Shown here: positions 15,829-21,090 of the stretch, piece by piece | Layout of the letters: every line of letters begins with the position of its first letter | Numbering within the stretch: the stretch's first letter is position 1 | From: Bacteroidota bacterium | Lineage (GTDB): Bacteria > Bacteroidota > Bacteroidia > Flavobacteriales > Weeksellaceae | Direction of reading: 5' to 3' | DNA: 21,090 nt | Assembly (NCBI GenBank): GCA_023457935.1 | Contig: JAEXBA010000040.1 | Location: 1 to 21,090, forward strand | Made by a program: the position numbers and the translations under genes | The notes under the pieces: generated by a model | Database searches by the model: none | Seen by the model: the letters and a program-made list of their open reading frames with translations, nothing else | What the model was told of the DNA's origin: nothing

Positions 15829-16673
15829 CCATACAGGAAATCAGCATTGAAACCGAAGATCACTTTTGGCTGAGTGCAACACTCAGAATTCCCGAACAAA
15901 TGCCTGAAGGATTCATCCAGATTAATCCGGGTACGGGAATTCCTGCGGGATTCTATTCACGCTTTGCCAGTCATTTTGCAGAACGAGGTTTTGTCGTCGT
16001 GAGTTATGATTACCGCGGCATCGGCAAATCAAAACCAGGAAAATTAAAAGGATTTAATGCCACCAATCTTGATTGGGGAACACTGGATGCAACAGCAGTC
16101 CTGAACTGGGCATTGCAGCATTATCCACACCTCAGGAAAATTGTAATCGGGCACAGCATGGGCGGCCAGCTGATTGGCACGATGAAGAATGCTTCCCGCA
16201 TTGATGAAACGGTAATAATTGCATCCGGAACCGGCTATTGGCGGGATATGCCTCCAAGTAAGATGAAAAAACTGATGCCGTTTCTTTTTAAATTTTATCT
16301 TCCGCTGTCAACCTTTTTTCTGGGTTACGGCAATGCGAAGAAAATCAGACAGGGAGAAAACCTTCCTGCAGGCGTTGCCACGCAATGGAGAAAATGGTGT
16401 TTACAACACAACTACTGGGCAGATGATCTGAAGGACAACAAGCGGTCTGATAACTTTTCAGATGTACGCGGAAAACTCACTTCTGTACTCATTGCCGATG
16501 ACCATCACGTAAGCCAAAAATCCAACTTAAAGCTGCTTCAGCATTATAGCAATGCTTCGGTAGAAAGAAAAACCATTGCTCCAAAAGACGTTGGCAGAGA
16601 GCGGCTGGGTCATTTCGGTTTTTTCAGGAAAACTGCCGAACCGCTTTGGAAGGAATTGCTTTTGGCTGATTAA
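15825..16673 (+). CDS. Alpha/beta hydrolase
   Basis: 282 aa. Hydrolase-fold landmarks: oxyanion region IQINPGTGIPAGFYSRFASH, VVSYDYRGIGKSK, nucleophile elbow GHS111MGG, a possible acid D225/D226 in VLIADDHHVSQ, and H263 in RLGHFGFF near the C-terminus. The cap is Lys/Trp-rich (YWRDMPPSKMKKLMPF). There is no signal peptide, so it acts in the cytoplasm; the substrate, probably an ester or acylated peptide/lipid, cannot be named. ATGA overlap with the Crp/Fnr gene shows translational coupling. The family resembles the serine-aminopeptidase/YheT-like group seen next to regulators in Flavobacteriia. Confidence 0.85.
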   Translation: MTIQEISIETEDHFWLSATLRIPEQMPEGFIQINPGTGIPAGFYSRFASHFAERGFVVVSYDYRGIGKSKPGKLKGFNATNLDWGTLDATAVLNWALQHYPHLRKIVIGHSMGGQLIGTMKNASRIDETVIIASGTGYWRDMPPSKMKKLMPFLFKFYLPLSTFFLGYGNAKKIRQGENLPAGVATQWRKWCLQHNYWADDLKDNKRSDNFSDVRGKLTSVLIADDHHVSQKSNLKLLQHYSNASVERKTIAPKDVGRERLGHFGFFRKTAEPLWKELLLAD

Positions 16674-16683
16674 TACTGATTCT

Positions 16684-17457
16684 GTGGTAAGATTCCAAAC
16701 TTTCTTATTCCTCTTTGCTGCCTCTGTTTTATATGGACAGTCCAGCCGTGAAATCATTAATGCCGACAACGGAAAACTGCTTGTTTCCGAACTTCGTGAA
16801 GGCACCTCCGATTATTTGGTGTACTTTACCGATTCTCTTAAAACCAAACGCAGCAACGGAGATCTGTGGCGGCGGACCACCAAATTCAGAAAACTGAACG
16901 GTAAGGATATCGTGGAATTTACGTGGCTCACAATGACTGAAGGACGAAAATTCAGAGAAGTCACTAATCTGGTTGATAGAAAAACAATGGCTCCAATATT
17001 TCATAAAACCGTGTATCACAAAACCGGAATTGCAGAACTGGATGCGTTTGCAGGAGTTCGTGCTTTCGATTACAAAAAAGACCGAATGGTAGCCTCAGAC
17101 AGTATAGCAGACAATAAAATGAAAGGCAATCCTCCTGTACTGCTTGACATTCCCATCATCAGCTGGGAGCAGGATCTGGAAACCTACAGAATTTTACCAA
17201 TCCGTCATGTGGGACAGGTTTTCGATGTGGCCTTCTTCGATCCCAATGAAAAGAAAGCTACTTATCACACCTATACAGTGGCAGGAAAAGAAATGCTGAA
17301 GCTGAATGATGACACTAAAGTAAACTGCTGGATGTTAATCACCGAATATCCCAATAATGCATATAGTAAATTCTGGCTTTCGGAAAAATCAAAACAGGTA
17401 CTGAAAATGGAAGAATTCTTTAACGGCAGGTATCGTTTTAAAGTTCTTCAATATTAA
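16684..17457 (+). CDS. Secreted protein of unknown function, GTG start
   Basis: 257 aa from a GTG at 16684. The frame continues upstream into the hydrolase gene (an ATG at 16576), but only the GTG places a normal signal peptide at the N-terminus: M(V)RFQTFLFLFAASVLYGQ, cut before SSREI. The mature part is beta-rich, with DYLVYFTDSLKTKRSNGDLW, KFREVTNLVDRKTMAPIF and KVNCWMLITEYPNNAYSKFW, a layout reminiscent of DUF3108-type periplasmic/outer membrane proteins that form a one-sheet barrel; that link is tentative. It starts 10 bases after the hydrolase stop and is the last gene of the surface operon before a 63-base gap. Confidence 0.72.
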   Translation: MVRFQTFLFLFAASVLYGQSSREIINADNGKLLVSELREGTSDYLVYFTDSLKTKRSNGDLWRRTTKFRKLNGKDIVEFTWLTMTEGRKFREVTNLVDRKTMAPIFHKTVYHKTGIAELDAFAGVRAFDYKKDRMVASDSIADNKMKGNPPVLLDIPIISWEQDLETYRILPIRHVGQVFDVAFFDPNEKKATYHTYTVAGKEMLKLNDDTKVNCWMLITEYPNNAYSKFWLSEKSKQVLKMEEFFNGRYRFKVLQY

Positions 17458-17520
17458 CCGTTTTCTGTTGCTCCCTTCACTTTCACTCTTTTTTCGCATA
17501 TTTGGTTTAGATAAGAATGC

Positions 17521-18531
17521 ATGAGACAGTTTTTTCAGAAACTATTACTTGACGAAGGTTACCGAGCGCTTCGGTATGTTTTCTTTTCAGTTGGCTGTGC
17601 AGTCTTAAGTTACCATCAGATTTTTATTGCTTTCAAACTTCAGCTGGCGGAGATGGGATGGACTGTTATTCCCCTTTTTCTGTTTCTCTTTGGACTTTTT
17701 TTTCTGCTGGGCATCTTCTACTATTACTGCATGCGAAAAATCATTGTGCAAGGGCGTTTTGTCATATTTATTTTGCTGAATCTTGCAGTAGTGCTTACCG
17801 TTCCCAATCTTTTGGCTTTCATCAAAGTTGAATTCATGCAAGCGAGAAATCTGGATGTCAGCAACTATTTTGGCAGTTTCACATATTTTATTTTCAACAT
17901 GACGTTCGGACTGGAGCAGGTTCTTACACAGTTGGGATTCACCGCAATTGCACTGTACAAAAAATGGTTCCTGGAAACCAACAGTGTACAGGAACTTGAA
18001 AAGGAAATTTCGGAAAGCGAAATAGAACACAGCCGCAGAATTGCCGGTCAGCATTATATTATCAACACTCTGCAGTCGGCAAAGCAGTCGGTTTATCAGG
18101 ACAAAACCAAATCGGTACTGATGCTCGAAAAGCTGGGTAAAATGCTTCGGTATGAACTCTATCAGCCGAACCTCGAGAATACCGGAATACGAAAAGAAAT
18201 GGAAATAGTCCGCCAGTTTCTGGAGCTTGAATCTCTGAACCGAAAGAATTTCAGCTTTCAGATGGATCAGTCCGGTCTGCTGTATGACGTACAAATCCCG
18301 AAAAACCTTTTGCTTACGCTTATTCAGAACCTCGTATCTGAATGCAAAAATGCTTACATAAAAGTGGAAAGCAGGGCCAACACCTTTACACTGTTCATTT
18401 CCAGCGACAGCATGATAAAACTTTCGGCACTAAGCCGAACTGAACTTGAAAACGGGCTTTTAAAGTCGGGCTTTTCACATACTGTTACCGTTGAAGACAA
18501 AACCCTTTCGATCGATGCAGAACAGTCCTGA
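17521..18531 (+). CDS. Degenerate LytS-like histidine kinase (probable pseudokinase)
   Basis: 336 aa. Four hydrophobic segments occupy residues about 15-150 (for example VIPLFLFLFGLFFLLGIFYY), followed by a coiled-coil helix (VQELEKEISESEIEHSRRIA) and a His-kinase-like domain. The H-box reads GQH178YIINTLQ instead of NPHFLFNTLN, so the His is kept but the Pro is lost, and LGKMLRYELYQ matches the family. The ATP-binding part is clearly degenerate: the N-box reads TLIQNLVSECKNA where LVENAVKHN is expected, and the G-box glycine loop is missing. It overlaps the downstream intact kinase by 17 bases, so it probably acts as a non-catalytic partner or receptor subunit for it. Possible sensor role only; the ligand is unknown. 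Confidence 0.82.
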   Translation: MRQFFQKLLLDEGYRALRYVFFSVGCAVLSYHQIFIAFKLQLAEMGWTVIPLFLFLFGLFFLLGIFYYYCMRKIIVQGRFVIFILLNLAVVLTVPNLLAFIKVEFMQARNLDVSNYFGSFTYFIFNMTFGLEQVLTQLGFTAIALYKKWFLETNSVQELEKEISESEIEHSRRIAGQHYIINTLQSAKQSVYQDKTKSVLMLEKLGKMLRYELYQPNLENTGIRKEMEIVRQFLELESLNRKNFSFQMDQSGLLYDVQIPKNLLLTLIQNLVSECKNAYIKVESRANTFTLFISSDSMIKLSALSRTELENGLLKSGFSHTVTVEDKTLSIDAEQS

Positions 18532-19606
18532 TTTCAAAAAGTATGTTACTGCAGATTCTCCGTGGATCCGTATCATAACGGATCCGGAATTCACGGTTTA
18601 CAGACATTTGCTGTTGCAGGTCATCATCATCGCTTTGTCGGTTATTATTCTTTTTCCCAAACCCGACAGAATCGATTTTTCAACTGATTACTTACTGGCT
18701 GCCTTCGGTATGGTGATTTACCATAATATCATCATCTACACCAACATTCTCGTGCTCTTCCCGAAATTGCTCAGCCGTGGCAGGTACATTCTGTATGTTG
18801 TGGGAGTTATTCTGTCGGTCGCTCTTGCTACAATCATTACCAGACCGCTCGCTGCCATGCTTCCCGTCTCCAAAGTTCCGTCTCCTGCAGTAGCCCAGGA
18901 TCCGGCTGTACTTACCATCATTGTTTTAATCATTATTGTCATCCTGAAATATCTTCTGTTGGTTGCCGGAACTTCTTTCGTACTGTATTTTCAGAAACTG
19001 ATCAAAGAAAAAAGAAGAACTGCAGATTTGGACCAGACACTCCGCAGCGCACAGCTGGGTTTGCTGAAGAACCAGATCAACCCTCATTTTCTGTTCAATA
19101 CGCTGAATAACATGATTGGAATTATCGAGGAGGAACCGGAAGAAATGGCAACCAAAAGTCTTGACGAGCTGGAAGATATCGTGCTGTATCAGTACAACTG
19201 TACCAACGGAAAAACGGTAACGTTAGCTTCAGAAATACAGTATATCCAAAGTTTCCTGAGTCTGGAAAAACTGCGCCGCGACCATTTCAGCTTTACGGTA
19301 ACGCAAAGCATAAACAATGATATCCGTATTGAACCGCTGATTTTTATTCCGTTTGTTGAAAATGCAGTAAAGCACAATTACAGTGTTGCAGATTCCTATG
19401 TAAAAGTGTATTTTAAGCTTGAGAAAAAGGTACTGTATTTCAGATGCGTCAATTCCAAACCGGAGACGGAGGATGCCGGGAAAAAAGGAGGACTGGGTCT
19501 TAAGAATGTCCAGCAGCGGCTTCAGCTGATGTATCCCGGAAAACACACACTTGAAATCAGTCCGGAGACGAACCGCTTCACCGTTAACCTAAAGATTGAG
19601 TTATGA
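18515..19606 (+). CDS. LytS-like sensor histidine kinase
   Basis: 363 aa from the ATG at 18515, which overlaps the preceding stop; a TTG upstream at 18491 is less likely. Membrane segments lie at residues about 38-55 (LLLQVIIIALSVIILF), 60-90, 96-118 and 130-160. The C-terminal kinase domain is intact: H-box NQINPH191FLFNTLNN, LEDIVLYQY, LEKLRRDHF, N-box FVENAVKHN and G-box GGLGLKNVQQRLQLMYPG. This is the PF06580-plus-HATPase architecture. It should autophosphorylate and hand the phosphate to the response regulator gene that starts at its own stop. The sensed signal is not evident. Confidence 0.92.
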   Translation: MQNSPDFKKYVTADSPWIRIITDPEFTVYRHLLLQVIIIALSVIILFPKPDRIDFSTDYLLAAFGMVIYHNIIIYTNILVLFPKLLSRGRYILYVVGVILSVALATIITRPLAAMLPVSKVPSPAVAQDPAVLTIIVLIIIVILKYLLLVAGTSFVLYFQKLIKEKRRTADLDQTLRSAQLGLLKNQINPHFLFNTLNNMIGIIEEEPEEMATKSLDELEDIVLYQYNCTNGKTVTLASEIQYIQSFLSLEKLRRDHFSFTVTQSINNDIRIEPLIFIPFVENAVKHNYSVADSYVKVYFKLEKKVLYFRCVNSKPETEDAGKKGGLGLKNVQQRLQLMYPGKHTLEISPETNRFTVNLKIEL

Positions 19607-20295
19607 AATGTATCATTGTAGATGATGAACCGTATTCCAGAAAGAGGATTCAGAAGATGATTCAGAAACTTCCGCTGTTCAGTGTTTCTGGACAGTTCGG
19701 TGATGCTAAGTCGGCTTTGGAATTTCTGAACGGCAATACCGTTGATCTGATTTTCCTGGATATCGAAATGCCGGGAATGACGGGAATTGAGTTTGCCAAA
19801 GCGCTTCCGGAAAAAACCATGATCATATTCACCACTGCATTTTCTGAGTATGCGCTCGAAAGCTATGAGCTGGAGGCAGTGGATTATCTTCTGAAACCCA
19901 TCAATGAAGAACGCCTGATTAAAGCCGTGAACAAAGCGCAGGAATACCATAAACTTCTTCAGGGCGAACAGCAGTTCGAAAAAGCAGACGCCTCGCATCT
20001 TTTCATCAGGGCAGACCGGCGTACGCACCGCATCAATTACGACGATTTACTTTTCATTGAAGGCCTCAAAGATTACGTAATCCTTCAGCTGAAAAACCAG
20101 AAACTTATTACTAACCTCACCATCAAAAACATTCACGGGCTTTTACCCAAGAATAGATTTCTAAGAGTCAACCGCTCCTACATTGTCAATAAAGACCACA
20201 TCGATTCGTTTGACAGCAGTACCATTTTTATTGGTGAATACGAAATCCCGCTGGGCAGTACGTACCGGACTTCTTTTATGGAGGGGTTTATGTAA
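19603..20295 (+). CDS. LytTR-family response regulator
   Basis: 230 aa. Receiver domain 1-115: acidic pair D7/D8 in VDDEP, phospho-acceptor D53 in LIFLDIEMPGMTG, T77/T78 in IIFTTAFSEYALES and the conserved lysine K98 in LLKPI. The C-terminal ~100 residues form a LytTR DNA-binding domain (HLFIRADRRTHRINYDDLLF, IEGLKDYVILQLKNQKLI, NRFLRVNRSYIVNKDHID, then GSTYRTSF). It starts by ATGA overlap with the kinase gene, so the three genes 17521-20295 form one translationally coupled signalling unit. The target promoter is not evident. Confidence 0.95.
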   Translation: MKCIIVDDEPYSRKRIQKMIQKLPLFSVSGQFGDAKSALEFLNGNTVDLIFLDIEMPGMTGIEFAKALPEKTMIIFTTAFSEYALESYELEAVDYLLKPINEERLIKAVNKAQEYHKLLQGEQQFEKADASHLFIRADRRTHRINYDDLLFIEGLKDYVILQLKNQKLITNLTIKNIHGLLPKNRFLRVNRSYIVNKDHIDSFDSSTIFIGEYEIPLGSTYRTSFMEGFM

Positions 20296-20568
20296 CTAAC
20301 GGTTTGACAGACTGCATTTCTTAGCGTCGATAGGCGCTTACCGCAATTTCATCGAAGTATCAATTAATCATACTGACCGCAAATTAATAATTATGAAAGA
20401 AAATGGGACTTGGTAACAGGATTTATGTGATGCACTGGCATTCACGAACCTCAAAACTTTTGATAAACTGCAGTTTTCTTTCAGGAGGTAGTTGAATTCA
20501 TTTTTATTTGCCTTTAAAGTAATACTATGGGAATAGGGCAAATTTAAAAATGGGTTATATGGTCGGCA

Positions 20569-21090
20569 CTACTCCCTATATTTCCTGAAATTCTCTGCCT
20601 GCTCAAAGATTTCCTTATACACTTCGTCTCTGGTTACAGGAGGATAGCCGTGTTCGGCGAGTTTCAGGATCAGGTCAACTTTCAGTTCGGCTTTAATGTC
20701 TTCGCGCTCGCTCCAGTCGGTGTATCTGGCTTTATCGTCAACGATGATTTTAATGTCTTTGGCAAGAGCAATCAGTTTTTCTTCGGCGTACTCAAATTTG
20801 TATTTGTCGCGGATGTCTTTCAGAATATCGTAAAATGACTTTTCCTCGAAGTCGATACCCATTTTCTCAAAGGAGTATTTTTCTTCTTTCAGGTCGCGCA
20901 GCAGGTCAGCCATTTGTCCGGCAAGATCATCCAGTACATCATTGGCAAGTACCATGTCTTCACTTCGTTCGTTGTACCGGTCCACAATGCTTTGCAGGCG
21001 TTTGCTGAAATCAACCCCTTTTATTTTGTTCACCTTCCTGAAATCGTCAATCGCCATTTTCAGAAGCCGCTGCAGTATTTTTATTTTGGT
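20569..21090 (-). CDS. hsdR: Type I restriction enzyme R subunit, C-terminal fragment (gene continues past the window)
   Basis: The frame is open from the window edge (codons for TKIKILQRLLKMAIDDF before the internal ATG at 21057) to a TAG at 20569-20571, so the true start is beyond the window and this is only the last ~173 codons. The end carries a highly characteristic HsdR/DUF3387 C-terminus: LIALAKDIKIIVDDKARYTD, then WSEREDIKAELKVDLILKLA, and EHGYPPVTRDEVYKEIFEQA. HsdR is the ATP-dependent translocase and nuclease subunit of a type I restriction-modification system; HsdM and HsdS are expected outside the window. The 273 bases between this stop and the LytTR gene contain no clear terminator; the only striking element is a perfect 12-base palindrome at 20465-20476. 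Confidence 0.9.
   Translation of the reverse strand, partial: TKIKILQRLLKMAIDDFRKVNKIKGVDFSKRLQSIVDRYNERSEDMVLANDVLDDLAGQMADLLRDLKEEKYSFEKMGIDFEEKSFYDILKDIRDKYKFEYAEEKLIALAKDIKIIVDDKARYTDWSEREDIKAELKVDLILKLAEHGYPPVTRDEVYKEIFEQAENFRKYRE

Noticed and set aside
17468..17504. TTG and CATATTTG before the degenerate kinase gene as a promoter
   Set aside because: The first base of the -7 box is wrong and the spacer is again 26 bases, too long to be convincing.
20321..20345. Short hairpin AGCGTC...GGCGCT after the LytTR gene as a terminator
   Set aside because: Only six pairs with one wobble and no T run follows.

Overview
The window looks like chromosomal DNA of a Bacteroidota bacterium of the Flavobacteriia, probably a Chryseobacterium-type Weeksellaceae. 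The reasons are an AT-rich genome, weak ribosome binding sites, a Bacteroidota-type TAnnTTTG promoter box, a VgrG/DUF4280 module of the T6SS subtype iii kind, large Cys/Gly/Thr-rich secreted surface proteins with the KG(F/M)VLxR...GM.VYDT tail repeat, and LytS/LytTR two-component genes. The genus is inferred from protein style; no rRNA or core marker is present.

Left edge, minus strand (1-4379): a type VI secretion module. It runs, in transcription order, vgrG, an unrecognised 295-aa protein, a 443-aa PAAR-like (DUF4280) effector with a PD-(D/E)XK-like nuclease core and a C-terminal glycine-zipper segment, then the first codons of a gene that leaves the window and sits where an immunity gene would be expected. 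Sampled lines are much more AT-rich in the cargo than in the vgrG core.

Centre, plus strand (4784-11251): a TetR-like regulator translationally coupled to an ABC1/UbiB-family atypical kinase and closed by a strong terminator; an AraC regulator, an NAD(P)-binding oxidoreductase and a DUF1772 membrane protein; a lipoprotein gene apparently broken by an in-frame stop; an antibiotic-biosynthesis-monooxygenase-like protein with a Crp/Fnr regulator; and an intact lipoprotein of unknown function.

A decayed stretch (11252-12158) follows. It holds a diverged second copy of the kinase gene's 3' end together with its terminator, a frameshifted minus-strand membrane-protein remnant, and another terminator-like hairpin.

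Right part, plus strand (12159-20295): a surface/secretion gene run (855-aa adhesin-like protein, 174-aa secreted protein sharing its tail repeat, Crp/Fnr regulator, alpha/beta hydrolase, secreted protein with a GTG start). It is followed by an overlapping three-gene signalling unit: a degenerate LytS-like kinase, an intact LytS-like kinase and a LytTR response regulator. At the right edge, on the minus strand, is the C-terminal part of a type I restriction subunit HsdR.

The most interesting items are the T6SS effector architecture and its unknown neighbour, the pseudokinase/kinase pair, the tail repeat shared by the two surface proteins, and the duplicated kinase 3' end bracketing an accessory block.
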